Positions 8,828 to 18,430 of a stretch of DNA of 64,000 nucleotides are shown one piece after another; the stretch's first letter is position 1, and every line of letters begins with the position of its first letter. Position numbers and translations under genes: made by a program. The notes under the pieces were generated by a model. The model ran no database searches. It worked only from the letters and a program-made list of their open reading frames with translations, and was not told the origin of the DNA. The stretch lies in the NCBI GenBank assembly GCA_963827085.1, contig CAWGZY010000002.1, positions 62,001 through 126,000 of the forward strand, read 5' to 3'. This stretch comes from JAGVPT01 sp963827085. GTDB taxonomy: Bacteria; Bacteroidota; Ignavibacteria; UBA10030; UBA8401.

Positions 8828-9412
8828 CTATTTTTCGGCGATCAGCTGTTTAATTTTTTGAACAACTTCATCGTCCGTCGGAATCTTTTTCGGCGCATAT
8901 CGGGCAACGACACGACCATTGCGGTCAACCAGAAATTTTGCAAAGTTCCATCCGATATCCCCTTTGAAATCGGTACCCGTAGTCAAATAACGATACAGTG
9001 GATGCTGGTCGTCTCCCTTGACGCTGATTTTTGAAAAGAGGTCGAACGTCACATGATAGGTGTTGTCGCAGAATGTTTTAATCTCTTCGTTCGTGCCGGG
9101 CTCTTGTGCGCCGAAGTTATTTGCCGGAAACGCGAGAATCTTGAACCCTTTGTCTTTATACGATTCGTAAAGATTTTCTAAGTCCTTATATTGCGGGGTA
9201 TTTCCGCAGAAGGAGGCAACATTCACGATCAATAGAACATCGCCTTTATAATCCGCAAGCGGCTTGTCTTTGCCGTCGATGGTCTTCATCGTAAAGCCGT
9301 AGACTCCCGTATCATTGTTCATTTTCTTCTTCTCCAACGTAGTGTCCTGCGATTGGGCGAAATTTGCCGTACATAATGCCAACGCCACTGCCAAAACAAA
9401 ATGTCTTTTCAT
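8828..9412 (-). CDS. Glutathione peroxidase family protein (Cys-type), exported
   Basis: 194 residues from the ATG at 9412, preceded by AAAGGA; the open frame upstream has no ribosome site. Residues 1-22 are a signal peptide (MKRHFVLAVALALCTANFAQ), suggesting a periplasmic thiol peroxidase. Catalytic parts are visible: the peroxidatic Cys in VASFCGNTPQY, the Gln-region FPANNFGAQEPG, and Trp/Asn in WNFAKFLVDRNG. The active residue is a TGC cysteine, not selenocysteine. Such enzymes usually take electrons from thioredoxin. It appears to be monocistronic. Confidence 0.9.
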   Translation of the reverse strand: MKRHFVLAVALALCTANFAQSQDTTLEKKKMNNDTGVYGFTMKTIDGKDKPLADYKGDVLLIVNVASFCGNTPQYKDLENLYESYKDKGFKILAFPANNFGAQEPGTNEEIKTFCDNTYHVTFDLFSKISVKGDDQHPLYRYLTTGTDFKGDIGWNFAKFLVDRNGRVVARYAPKKIPTDDEVVQKIKQLIAEK

Positions 9413-9486
9413 CGACACAAGTTCCTTTCTTATATAGTGGGGATGTAATGATAACCAATAGCAGAACAGGTACGTTCCAATAAACA

Positions 9487-9520
9487 AACAGGGTTTCACC
9501 ATCGCTGATGAAACCCTGTT
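9487..9520 (-). terminator. Terminator after ahcY
   Basis: A 12-bp perfect stem (AACAGGGTTTCA at 9487-9498 and its complement at 9509-9520) is followed on the minus strand by a T-rich stretch. It lies 24 bases past the ahcY stop codon. Confidence 0.75.
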
Positions 9521-9544
9521 ATCGTTCCTGGACTCAGCGGTTTT

Positions 9545-10822
9545 CTACGTCCCGGCGCTGTAATCTTCCATATACAGTTTCTGCTCGGCAGTCAGGCTAT
9601 CGATCTTAATACCTTGCGTTGACAGTTTCACGCCGGCGATTTCCTGATCCTGTTCAACCGAAATGTCGTACACCTTATTCTCGTATTTTTTCCCCTTCTT
9701 GAAAACCTCGGCAAGGCGCAGCTGCGACATGAATTGATTCGCAAACGACATGTCCATCACTTCGGACGGATGCCCTTCGGCGGCGGCTAAGTTGACAAGC
9801 CTCCCCTGCGCGAGAACATAAATGCGCCGGCCGTCCTTTGTCACGTACTCTTCATTATTCGGACGAATTTCTCGGATGCTTTTCGTCTGTTTCTTCAGAT
9901 CGCCAAGATTGATTTCACAATCGTAGTGCCCCGTATTGCAGATGATTGCGCCGTCTTTCAACAGTTTGAAGTGACGGTCGACGATAATGTCCTTTACGCC
10001 GGTTGCCGTGATGAAGATATCGCCGATTTTTGCCGCTTGATCCATCGTCATCACCCGGTATCCTTCGAGAGTCGCTTTTAATGCGGCGGTCGCCTTTACT
10101 TCAGCGACGATCACATTCGCGCCAAGCCCTTTTGCGCGCATCGCAACGCCCCGGCCGCAATGTCCGTAGCCGGCAATGACCACGTTTTTCCCCGCTATCA
10201 GTACGCTGGTCGCGCGAATCACACCGTCAATTGTCGATTGTCCCGTCCCGTAGACGTTGTCAAAATCCCATTTCGTCTCGGCATCGTTCACGGCGATTAC
10301 GGGATATTTGAGGGCGCCGTCTTTTGCCATCGCCCGAAGCCGGTGAACACCCGTCGTGGTCTCTTCTGTCCCTCCGATAATTTCCGGGATCAACTCCTGA
10401 TGCTTGTTGTGAACGGTAAAGATCAAGTCCGCGCCGTCGTCGAGCGTCAGGTTTGGCTTGAATTTGAGCGTCTCGTCGATGCACCAATAAAATTCTTTTA
10501 CGTTCATGCCGTGCCAGGCGAAGATCGAAACACCGTCGTCTGCTAGGGCCGCGGCGACAGCATCGTTGGTCGAAAGCGGGTTGCATCCGCTCCAGCTTAC
10601 CTGTGCGCCCGCTTCAACAAAAGTCTTCACGAGCACCGCCGTTTCTTTGGTGACATGCAAACATCCCGCAATCCGGAAGCCTTTCAACGGCTTCGATGTC
10701 TTGTATTTTTCACGCAAAGCCATCAGCACCGGCATTCGTGATTCAGCCCACTCGATGAGCTTATGCCCTTCCGCGGCAAGTTTTAAATCCTTGACTTTAA
10801 AATGTCCTTTTTTCTCGTTCAT
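9545..10822 (-). CDS. ahcY: Adenosylhomocysteinase (S-adenosylhomocysteine hydrolase)
   Basis: 425 residues. It hydrolyses S-adenosylhomocysteine to adenosine and homocysteine, relieving product inhibition of methyltransferases. The NAD-binding Rossmann domain is clear (VVIAGYGHCGRGVAMRAKGLGANVIVAE) and substrate-site blocks FNVYGTGQST-like (read as DNVYGTGQSTIDG), ICNTGHYDCEINL and LAAAEGHPSEVMDMSFANQ are present. It is of the short type, lacking the ~40-residue insert of many bacterial enzymes, and ends MEDYSAGT rather than the usual HYRY tail. It lies 54 bases after metK, so both steps of the SAM cycle are likely co-transcribed. Confidence 0.95.
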   Translation of the reverse strand: MNEKKGHFKVKDLKLAAEGHKLIEWAESRMPVLMALREKYKTSKPLKGFRIAGCLHVTKETAVLVKTFVEAGAQVSWSGCNPLSTNDAVAAALADDGVSIFAWHGMNVKEFYWCIDETLKFKPNLTLDDGADLIFTVHNKHQELIPEIIGGTEETTTGVHRLRAMAKDGALKYPVIAVNDAETKWDFDNVYGTGQSTIDGVIRATSVLIAGKNVVIAGYGHCGRGVAMRAKGLGANVIVAEVKATAALKATLEGYRVMTMDQAAKIGDIFITATGVKDIIVDRHFKLLKDGAIICNTGHYDCEINLGDLKKQTKSIREIRPNNEEYVTKDGRRIYVLAQGRLVNLAAAEGHPSEVMDMSFANQFMSQLRLAEVFKKGKKYENKVYDISVEQDQEIAGVKLSTQGIKIDSLTAEQKLYMEDYSAGT

Positions 10823-10876
10823 GCGTTCTCCAAAATCCTATAATAATTTTTTGATGATGATAGGTGCCGCTGCCGA

Positions 10877-12019
10877 CTATTTTATAGCACGCTTTAATAT
10901 CGGTACAAGATCGAGCGCTTCCCATGTAAAATCTTTATCGTCCCGTCCGAAGTGGCCGTACGAAGCTGTCTTTCTGTAGATTGGCCGAAGCAGATTCAGC
11001 CTGTCGATGATGCCGCGGGGCGTCATATCGATTTCATTTTTCAAAATCCGTGAGATTTCAGAGTCAGGAATTTTTCCCGTCCCAAATGTATTAACATAAA
11101 TCGACACCGGCTCGGCGACACCGATCGCATACGCAACCTGAATCTGGCATTCCGTCGCGAGTCCTGCCGCGACAATATTCTTCGCGAGATGCCGGGCCGC
11201 GTAGGCAGCGCTCCGGTCGACCTTTGACGGATCTTTTCCCGAAAATGCACCGCCGCCGTGGGGTGCGCGCCCGCCGTACGTATCGACGATTATTTTTCTC
11301 CCTGTCAAACCGCTGTCGCCGTGCGGTCCGCCGATTTCAAAACGGCCGGTCGGGTTGACGTAGTACTTCGTTTTCTTGTCGAGCAAATGTTCCGGGATCA
11401 CCTTTCCGACAACGTGGTGAATGACGTCTTCGCGAATCCGTTTCTGAGAAGCGTCTGCGTCGTGCTGCGTGGAAATAACAACGGTGTCAACGCGGACCGG
11501 CGTTCCGCCGTTGTACTCGACCGTCACCTGCGATTTCGCATCGGGGCGAAGGTACGGCATCAGGCGGAGATTTTTCTTCCGGATTTCGGCAAGACGGCGG
11601 ACAAGTTTATGCGCAAACATGATCGGCATCGGCATCAACTCGGGAGTTTCATTGTTCGCATAACCGAACATCATCCCCTGGTCTCCGGCACCGCCGGTGT
11701 TTACGCCACGGGCGATGTCCGCCGACTGCGAATGGATGCTCGAAATAACCGAGCACGAATCCGCATCGAATTTGTATTCCGCTTTTGTGTAGCCGATTTC
11801 CCGAACGGTTTCGCGCGCGAGTGTTTGGAAATCCACATACGCGTTCGTCGTAATCTCGCCTCCGATCATGACCAGACCGGTGGTGACAAAACATTCGCAC
11901 GCAACGCGCGAATATTTGTCCTGCCTCAACAATGCATCCAACACGGCATCTGAAATTGCATCGCAGACCTTGTCGGGATGTCCTTCGGAAACGGATTCGG
12001 AGGTAAAAAGGTACCTCAT
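10877..12019 (-). CDS. metK: S-adenosylmethionine synthetase
   Basis: 380 residues from the ATG at 12019 (RYLFTSESVSEGHPDKVCD), which has AAGGAG ten bases upstream; the longer reading would add 20 unlike residues overlapping the upstream gene. It forms SAM from methionine and ATP. Signatures GAGDQGMMFGYA and the phosphate loop GGGAFSGKDPSKVDRSAAY are intact. No SAM riboswitch is visible in the 46-base gap upstream. Followed by ahcY. Confidence 0.96.
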   Translation of the reverse strand: MRYLFTSESVSEGHPDKVCDAISDAVLDALLRQDKYSRVACECFVTTGLVMIGGEITTNAYVDFQTLARETVREIGYTKAEYKFDADSCSVISSIHSQSADIARGVNTGGAGDQGMMFGYANNETPELMPMPIMFAHKLVRRLAEIRKKNLRLMPYLRPDAKSQVTVEYNGGTPVRVDTVVISTQHDADASQKRIREDVIHHVVGKVIPEHLLDKKTKYYVNPTGRFEIGGPHGDSGLTGRKIIVDTYGGRAPHGGGAFSGKDPSKVDRSAAYAARHLAKNIVAAGLATECQIQVAYAIGVAEPVSIYVNTFGTGKIPDSEISRILKNEIDMTPRGIIDRLNLLRPIYRKTASYGHFGRDDKDFTWEALDLVPILKRAIK

Positions 12020-12065
12020 TGAATTTTTGCTCCTTGTACTGTGTGGGTTGTTCATGATTAGGCTT

Positions 12066-13040
12066 TTAGTAAAACTCAAGTTCGGACGAATCGCCGATAT
12101 TAATCCTTTTGTAGCCCCCCTTCACCAAAGCATTGCTTCCGATAATGGACCCTTCAAGAAGTGCACTCTGGACCGTGGCATCTTCGCTGACGATCGAATT
12201 TTTCACAACGGAGTTCTCAACTGTTGCCCCGGCTGCAATCGTTGTGTTCGGACCGATAACAGAATTTCTTACGGTAGAACTTGGGGATATAAAGACGGGC
12301 GGGATGACGACAACGCCCTCCGGGATAGAGTGGGTCGAATTCTGGCTTAACAAATGTTTGTTCGTTTCAAGCAGCGTTTCCGGTTTTCCGCAATCGAACC
12401 ATCCGTCAATCATGAACGTCTTGATCTTCTCTCCATGTTCAATCATCAATTGAAGGCCGTCGGTGAGCTGAAACTCCCCTTTCGTCCGCATATCGCTCTT
12501 AATCATCTTCTTCAGACACTCAAGCAAAATATCCGGATGCTGGATGAAATAGAGGCCGACAATCGCGAGATTGCTCGTCGGGTTTTCCGGCTTTTCAGTC
12601 AACCGTGTGACAAAACCGTTCATTGTCTCGGCAACGCCGAAGCGCCGCGGGTCTGCAACTTCTTTCACTCCGATACTCGAATATTCCCCCTTGGTCATCG
12701 CTGAAAGATTTACATCGAATACGGTGTCGCCGAGAATAATCAGGATCGGGTCTTTTGAAATGGTATGCCGCGACAAATAAATGGCGTGGCCCAAGCCCAA
12801 ACGTTCTTCCTGTTCGACAAAATCTACGCTGATGGAATAATTTTCCGTGATATATTCTTTGACCTTGTCGCCCAAATAGCCGACAACAACCGTGGCCGAG
12901 TCAAATCCTCCGGCAATAATTTTATCCATAATGTGCCCTATAATAGGCTTACCTGCCACATTAAGGAGGACTTTTGGTATCGTGTACGTGTGGGGCCGCA
13001 GTCTGCTTCCAACTCCGGCGACCGGTATAATAGCGCGCAT
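12066..13040 (-). CDS. Sugar-phosphate nucleotidyltransferase with left-handed beta-helix tail
   Basis: 324 residues. Residues 1-235 are a GT-A nucleotidyltransferase (RAIIPVAGVGSRLRPHTYTIPKVLL, metal-binding LGDTVFD, GWFDCGKPETLL). Residues about 245-320 are hexapeptide repeats (STVRNSVIGPNTTIAAGATVENSVV). This resembles archaeal-type glucose-1-phosphate thymidylyl- or uridylyltransferases that make an activated sugar for cell-envelope glycans; the exact nucleotide and sugar cannot be read from sequence. It lies 46 bases upstream of metK on the same strand. Confidence 0.8.
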   Translation of the reverse strand: MRAIIPVAGVGSRLRPHTYTIPKVLLNVAGKPIIGHIMDKIIAGGFDSATVVVGYLGDKVKEYITENYSISVDFVEQEERLGLGHAIYLSRHTISKDPILIILGDTVFDVNLSAMTKGEYSSIGVKEVADPRRFGVAETMNGFVTRLTEKPENPTSNLAIVGLYFIQHPDILLECLKKMIKSDMRTKGEFQLTDGLQLMIEHGEKIKTFMIDGWFDCGKPETLLETNKHLLSQNSTHSIPEGVVVIPPVFISPSSTVRNSVIGPNTTIAAGATVENSVVKNSIVSEDATVQSALLEGSIIGSNALVKGGYKRINIGDSSELEFY

Positions 13041-13128
13041 GCTGTTTGATTTTTAGGAACGATAATATACCGAACTCCCTGCCGATAATCAACCGAAGGC
13101 ATGAGAATTTATTTCCGGGCTTTTTTCA

Positions 13129-13159
13129 TTGCACAAGTAGCCCGGCATAACTATATTTG
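13129..13159 (+). promoter_or_regulatory. Candidate Bacteroidota-type promoter for waaA
   Basis: TATATTTG at 13152-13159 fits the Bacteroidota -7 consensus TAnnTTTG, and TTG at 13129-13131 lies 20 bases upstream, where the -33 TTTG is expected. It is about 97 bases before the waaA start. Motif match only. Confidence 0.35.
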
Positions 13160-13255
13160 TCCTGCGATTCTCTTGCCGTGAGGATGCACAGCACCGGCGA
13201 ATCAGCTTTGCCGTGCATGATTCAGGGCGCCGAATTTCACCACATTCAATAGAAA

Positions 13256-14536
13256 ATGGCCTGGAAATTATTCTATAATAGCCTCATCGTACCGGCAATG
13301 TGGTGCGCGTTTCAATGTGCCGGTTTCTTCAACAAAAAAATCCGCCGCGGAATTCGGGGGCGGCAGGATCTATTAGAAACTATCAGAAAAGAAGTCAACC
13401 GTTTGGGCGCGCATCAACGCGTATGGTTTCATTCCTCTTCATTAGGAGAGTTTGAACAAGCGAAACCGATCATCTCCTCTATAAAAAGGCTGCATCCCAA
13501 CGTGAACATTATCGCCACATTCTTTTCGCCGTCGGGATATGAACACTCCACGTCCTATAAGCTGGCGGACATTATTTCATACCTCCCGTTTGATTCGTAC
13601 CGGCAGGTGAATGACTTCGTCGACATCGTTCAGCCGACAGCGGTCATCATGGTTCGCTACGACGTCTGGCCGAACCTGATCTGGGCACTGCACAAACGAA
13701 ACATCCCCGTCATGATCGCGAATGCGACAATGAAGAAGGACTCGATCCGTAAGGTCTTCCTTCTACGGCAATTTCATCGCGCGTTGTACAATTGCTTTTC
13801 GTTTATTCTTACGGTATCGGACAACGATAAAACCTCCTTCAGCGATTTTCTATTATCGCACCCTACCGTTGCAACGATCGGCGATACACGTTTCGACCAA
13901 GTGAAAATACGGAGCGATGAAGCGGCCAAGAAACACATTCTTCCGAACCGAATAATCAAAGGGAAAAAAATATTCGTCGTCGGTCAAAGCTGGGAAGCCG
14001 ATGATAACGTCGTTCTTCCTGTCCTTTTTAAGATTCAGAAAAGGATGCCCGACTTGTTGACGATGATCGTACCCCATGAGCCGACGGTCGAGCATCTGGA
14101 GCAGGTTGAATATCGCCTCGAAGGACAAACGTCCTTCATCCGTTTTTCTGAAATGAATCAATACGCCGGCGAGAAAGTGATCCTGGTCGACAGCGTCGGC
14201 ATTCTCGTGCCTCTCTATAAATATGCTCACGTCGCGTACGTCGGAGGAAGTTTCCGTCAAGGAGTGCACAACGTTCTGGAACCGGCTGCATTCTCGCTCC
14301 CCGTCCTCTATGGACCGAGGCACACCAATTCGCAGGAAGCCGTCGCGCTCGCGGAACAAGGAGGAGGATTTGTCGTTGAAGACGAGAAAGATTTATACCG
14401 GATTCTCCGCACGCTCCTCGAAAACGAATCGAAGAGAATAGAGGCCGGGAAAAAAGCCCGCTTACTGGTGGACAAAAATCTCGGCGCAACCGAGCGTTTT
14501 TTGAAATATCTTACTCCCTTGTTCGAACCGCGGTAG
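13256..14536 (+). CDS. waaA: 3-deoxy-D-manno-octulosonic acid (Kdo) transferase
   Basis: 426 residues, typical for WaaA/KdtA. It adds Kdo from CMP-Kdo to lipid A precursors at the inner membrane, so the organism makes lipopolysaccharide. Seen: an N-terminal membrane-association helix (residues ~5-25), the catalytic-base region WFHSSSLGEFEQAKP, then IMVRYDVWPNLIWALHKRNIP, and the C-terminal nucleotide-sugar site YVGGSFRQGVHNVLEPAAF with YGPRHTNSQEA. It starts a plus-strand run waaA, larC, priA, although spacers of 100 and 29 bases leave the operon structure open. Confidence 0.93.
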   Translation: MAWKLFYNSLIVPAMWCAFQCAGFFNKKIRRGIRGRQDLLETIRKEVNRLGAHQRVWFHSSSLGEFEQAKPIISSIKRLHPNVNIIATFFSPSGYEHSTSYKLADIISYLPFDSYRQVNDFVDIVQPTAVIMVRYDVWPNLIWALHKRNIPVMIANATMKKDSIRKVFLLRQFHRALYNCFSFILTVSDNDKTSFSDFLLSHPTVATIGDTRFDQVKIRSDEAAKKHILPNRIIKGKKIFVVGQSWEADDNVVLPVLFKIQKRMPDLLTMIVPHEPTVEHLEQVEYRLEGQTSFIRFSEMNQYAGEKVILVDSVGILVPLYKYAHVAYVGGSFRQGVHNVLEPAAFSLPVLYGPRHTNSQEAVALAEQGGGFVVEDEKDLYRILRTLLENESKRIEAGKKARLLVDKNLGATERFLKYLTPLFEPR

Positions 14537-14636
14537 ACGCGGTGCAGGGATTACGCCATTCTCCCAGAACCATTCGTCTTCTTCAAAAGAAATTGCTATA
14601 TTTCAGCAAGAATCTCACAAACTTTTCGATGCATGC

Positions 14637-15884
14637 ATGACGATCGCATATTTTGACACTATCAGCGGAATCAGCGGCGATATGACGCTCGGCGCGTTCA
14701 TCCACGCAGGCGTACCGCTGGAATATCTCCGCAAGGAATTGCAAAAGCTTCCCGTGGAAGGATATTCTCTGGAGCAAAAAACCGTTCAGCAAAACGCTAT
14801 TACTGCTGTAAAGCTGAACGTGATCGTTGAGGGAGAGAACGCCATTGTGGAATCGCATGCTCATGACGATCACCATCATCCTCACGGCGGCCAATCACAT
14901 CACCACGGCAGCCTCGCTCATCCGCATCATTCGCGAAGCCTCAAAGACATTCTCGCACTCATCGAAAAGTCGGCTCTCGCTGCAAGAGTTCAGGAGCGGG
15001 CTTCAAAGATTTTTACCGTCATCGGCGCGGCGGAAGCGAAGGTCCACAACACAACGCTCGAGCAAATACATTTTCATGAAGTGGGCGCAGTGGATTCAAT
15101 CGTGGATATCGTCGGCACGGCAATTTGTATGGAGTATTTTGGGGTCGATGCCGTCTACTCATCCCCCGTCAAGCTCGGAAGCGCCGGTTTTGTGAACACC
15201 CAACATGGAAAGATGCCCATCCCGACTCCGGCGACGGTTGAAATTCTGAAAGATTACCGGACTGTGCTGACCGACGTTCCGTTCGAGCTCACAACACCGA
15301 CAGGGGCCGGCATTATCAAAGCGCTCTCGTCGGGCATGCTCTCGATGGAACAGCTACAAGTGAAATCCATCGGATACGGAACAGGAACTCAGGACATCCC
15401 GCAATTGCCAAACTTGCTACGCATCTTCATCGGTGATCTTATACAGGGACACGACCACGACGAACTTGTTACGGTTGAGACAAATATCGACAACATGAAC
15501 CCTGAAGTCTTCCCTTTCGTCCTTGAGCGTCTTCTTTCGGTCGGTGCGCACGATGCCTTCATGATACCGATCATCATGAAGAAAGGAAGGCCGGGAATCC
15601 TTCTTTCAGCTCTCGTGAATAGAGGAAAACTCGATGCAGTGCTAAACGTCGTTTTTGCGGAAACGAGCACTCTTGGCGTCCGCATTCAACCTGTAGAACG
15701 TCGCAAGCTGATGCGTTCATCCAAAATTGTGAAAACTCTTTTTGGCGAGATGAAAGTGAAGGTCATTACCGTCGACGGCGCCGACCGGCTAGCACCAGAA
15801 TTTGAAGAGTGCAAGCGTATCGCCTTGGAAAAAAATATTCCGCTGATCGACGTCTATAAACAAGTTGAGGCAGAACTTTCGTAA
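14637..15884 (+). CDS. larC: Nickel-pincer cofactor biosynthesis protein LarC
   Basis: 415 residues, the full-length fused form with both LarC1 and LarC2 parts in one frame. LarC is a CTP-dependent nickel insertase (cyclometallase) that finishes the pincer cofactor used by lactate racemase and relatives. Seen: N-terminal IAYFDTISGISGDMTLGAFI, a histidine-rich metal-binding loop (residues ~75-100), EQIHFHEVGAVDSIVDIVG, PVKLGSAGFV, LTTPTGAGII, and ETNIDNMNPEVFPFV in the C-terminal part. LarB, LarE and a LarA racemase are not in the window. Confidence 0.93.
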   Translation: MTIAYFDTISGISGDMTLGAFIHAGVPLEYLRKELQKLPVEGYSLEQKTVQQNAITAVKLNVIVEGENAIVESHAHDDHHHPHGGQSHHHGSLAHPHHSRSLKDILALIEKSALAARVQERASKIFTVIGAAEAKVHNTTLEQIHFHEVGAVDSIVDIVGTAICMEYFGVDAVYSSPVKLGSAGFVNTQHGKMPIPTPATVEILKDYRTVLTDVPFELTTPTGAGIIKALSSGMLSMEQLQVKSIGYGTGTQDIPQLPNLLRIFIGDLIQGHDHDELVTVETNIDNMNPEVFPFVLERLLSVGAHDAFMIPIIMKKGRPGILLSALVNRGKLDAVLNVVFAETSTLGVRIQPVERRKLMRSSKIVKTLFGEMKVKVITVDGADRLAPEFEECKRIALEKNIPLIDVYKQVEAELS

Positions 15885-15913
15885 GCGTTCACCGTGCCCG
15901 CCACCCTCTTGCC

Positions 15914-18427
15914 ATGAAACAAACTCTTGTCGACGTTGCGCTTCCCCTTCCGCTTCATCAATCATTCACGTACACTGTCCCTGCTGAACTTATTCAGCGC
16001 GTCAGCGTCGGAAGCCGCGTTCTCGTGCCGTTTGGAAGAAAGCAAATTTCCGGCGTCGTCGTCGGATTCCCCTCTGCGACATTGATCACAACACTTCGAC
16101 CGATTCAGGATGTGCTCGATGCGGCTCCGGCTCTTTCTCAAGAACTGCTGAAGCTCGGCAATTGGATCTCCGAATATTATGCCGCGCCGCTGGGCGAGGT
16201 ATTGAAAGCGTTTCTTCCCCAGGGAATTTCAATCGAAAACAAAAAATTGATCTCGCTGAAACGGCCGATCACGCCTGATGAACGTGCCCGCTTTGGAATC
16301 ACGGCACCGCAGCGTACCAAGGTCATCAACACATTAGCGGCTGAAACACGTCTTTCCATCGCTCAGCTCCAGAAAAAATCTAAGATTAAGAGCATCTATT
16401 CTATCCTGTCGGGACTCGCCGAAGCCGGTATCATAGACATCAGCGATCATTTGCCGGCGGCAAAGACAAAGCCCAAACTCGAAAATTTTCTCATCAAGAA
16501 TAACATTCCGGATAATTTTGCACCGCAAGGAAAATTACAGCATAAACTTCTCGTCCGCATCGCGCAGCTCACGAACGAACCGTATCCGCTCCGTTCGCTT
16601 CTCAAAGAAACCGGCGCCACGCTCTCCTCGCTGAAGGGGTTCATAAAGAAAAACATTGTGAAGGTCGTTCAACAGGAAGTTGAACGGTCGGTAGATTTTT
16701 CACCGGAAGAGGGCGTCTCACCCGTGTCCCAATTGCAATTAACCCGCCACCAGGTACATGCGCTTGAAGAAATCGGCACTTCAATCAAATCGGGTGTCTC
16801 AAAAACTTTCTTGTTATATGGAATTACGGGAAGCGGGAAAACGCAAGTGTATATCGAGGCGATACGCGAAGCGCTGGCAAAGGGAAAAACCGCCATCGTC
16901 CTTGTCCCGGAAATTTCGTTGACGCCGCAAATTGTGCGGCGATTCCGATTGCATTTCGGCAACTCCGTTGCCGTTATGCACAGCCGGATGTCGGACGGCG
17001 AGCGTTACGATGCCTGGAGATTCTGCAAAAGCGGCAAATATAAAATTGTCATCGGACCGAGGTCGGCCGTATTCGCACCGCTTGAAAACCTTGGCCTCAT
17101 TGTCGTCGATGAAGAACACGAAGCATCGTACAAACAATTCGATGCTTCGCCCCGCTACAATGCGCGCGACGTGGCCATTATACGCGGGAATAACAACAAT
17201 GCCGCCGTCGTTCTCGGCTCCGCGACACCTTCGATCGAATCTTTCTGCAATGCACAAACGGAAAAATACACCCTGCTGGAATTACCAGAGCGAATCGACG
17301 ACGCCGTGCTCCCTTCGATCAGCCTCGTTAACATGGGAGATGACCATAAGCGGCGCTACGCAGCAATGAAAGAAGAGGCGGCAAAAATCGGGAAAAAAGC
17401 TTTTGAAAAAGGATTCCATTCCATCTCCTTCCTGCTCGAAGAAAAAATCCGCGACAGGCTGCGCAAAGGCGAGGGAATCATCCTTCTTCAGAATCGGCGG
17501 GGCTTCGCTCCGTTTATCGAATGCCTCGAATGCGGGCACGTCGAACGATGTGAGCAATGCGACGTCACGCTTACATATCATCTCGTCAAAAAACACCTTC
17601 GCTGTCACTACTGCGGTTCGGTGAAGCCGGTACCGAGCACGTGCACGCAGTGCAAGGGGACTCAACTGAAACTGCAGGGCTTCGGTACACAGCGAGTTGA
17701 ACAAGACCTGGCAGAGTTGTTTCCCGCGGCAAAAGTGCTGCGGATGGACTTGGATACGACAACGGGGAAGGGGTCGCACGACAAGCTTCTGCAGCAATTT
17801 GGACGAGGCGAGGCAGATATTTTACTTGGAACGCAGATGGTTGCGAAGGGATTGGACTTTCCGCGCGTGTCACTTGTCGGAGTTATTTCCGCCGACACAC
17901 AAATGCTCCTCCCCGATTTTCGTTCTGCAGAACGGACATTCCAATTATTGACGCAGGTTGCCGGCAGAGCTGGACGAAGCTCATTGAAAGGAGAAGTTGT
18001 CATCCAAAGTTACCAGACCGACCACTATAGTCTGAAATATGTCATCGACCACAATTATCGGGGGTTCTATGAGGAGGAGTCGCGGTACAGGCAATCGGCA
18101 GTGTACCCTCCGTTCGCGCGGCTGGTCTTGATTGAATGTAAAGGGGCCGATGAAAAGAATGTGCGCCATGTTGCGGAAAAATTTGCCGAGCGATTGAAGC
18201 GCCTTTCTCCGCAATCAATTATTTTGGGACCGGCAGCGGCGGTAATTTCAAAGATCAAAAACAATTACCGGTGGCAGGTCATCATCAAAGCCGTGAAAAC
18301 AAACGACCCGAACTCGGCATCCGTTCGGAATGCCGTCGCTCGGGTCGTGCAGGAAGTTTCCTCCTCGGCTGACGTTCGGCGCGGTGTACAACTCACCGTC
18401 GACGTCGATCCTCAGGGAATTATGTAA
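15914..18427 (+). CDS. priA: Primosomal replication protein N' (PriA helicase)
   Basis: 837 residues. PriA recognises stalled forks and reloads the replicative helicase. Order of parts: N-terminal 3'-end DNA-binding domain (residues ~1-100, VDVALPLPLHQSFTYTVP), a winged-helix part, a helicase lobe with Walker A GITGSGKTQVY and DEEH box VVDEEHEASYKQ, then a zinc-binding insert with eight cysteines (CLECG, CEQC, CHYCG, CTQC), helicase lobe 2 with QVAGRAGRSS, and the C-terminal domain. It starts 29 bases after larC. Nothing is missing. Confidence 0.96.
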   Translation: MKQTLVDVALPLPLHQSFTYTVPAELIQRVSVGSRVLVPFGRKQISGVVVGFPSATLITTLRPIQDVLDAAPALSQELLKLGNWISEYYAAPLGEVLKAFLPQGISIENKKLISLKRPITPDERARFGITAPQRTKVINTLAAETRLSIAQLQKKSKIKSIYSILSGLAEAGIIDISDHLPAAKTKPKLENFLIKNNIPDNFAPQGKLQHKLLVRIAQLTNEPYPLRSLLKETGATLSSLKGFIKKNIVKVVQQEVERSVDFSPEEGVSPVSQLQLTRHQVHALEEIGTSIKSGVSKTFLLYGITGSGKTQVYIEAIREALAKGKTAIVLVPEISLTPQIVRRFRLHFGNSVAVMHSRMSDGERYDAWRFCKSGKYKIVIGPRSAVFAPLENLGLIVVDEEHEASYKQFDASPRYNARDVAIIRGNNNNAAVVLGSATPSIESFCNAQTEKYTLLELPERIDDAVLPSISLVNMGDDHKRRYAAMKEEAAKIGKKAFEKGFHSISFLLEEKIRDRLRKGEGIILLQNRRGFAPFIECLECGHVERCEQCDVTLTYHLVKKHLRCHYCGSVKPVPSTCTQCKGTQLKLQGFGTQRVEQDLAELFPAAKVLRMDLDTTTGKGSHDKLLQQFGRGEADILLGTQMVAKGLDFPRVSLVGVISADTQMLLPDFRSAERTFQLLTQVAGRAGRSSLKGEVVIQSYQTDHYSLKYVIDHNYRGFYEEESRYRQSAVYPPFARLVLIECKGADEKNVRHVAEKFAERLKRLSPQSIILGPAAAVISKIKNNYRWQVIIKAVKTNDPNSASVRNAVARVVQEVSSSADVRRGVQLTVDVDPQGIM

Positions 18428-18430
18428 TTG

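Noticed and set aside
12020..12065. SAM riboswitch before metK
   Set aside because: The gap is only 46 bases and has no such fold.
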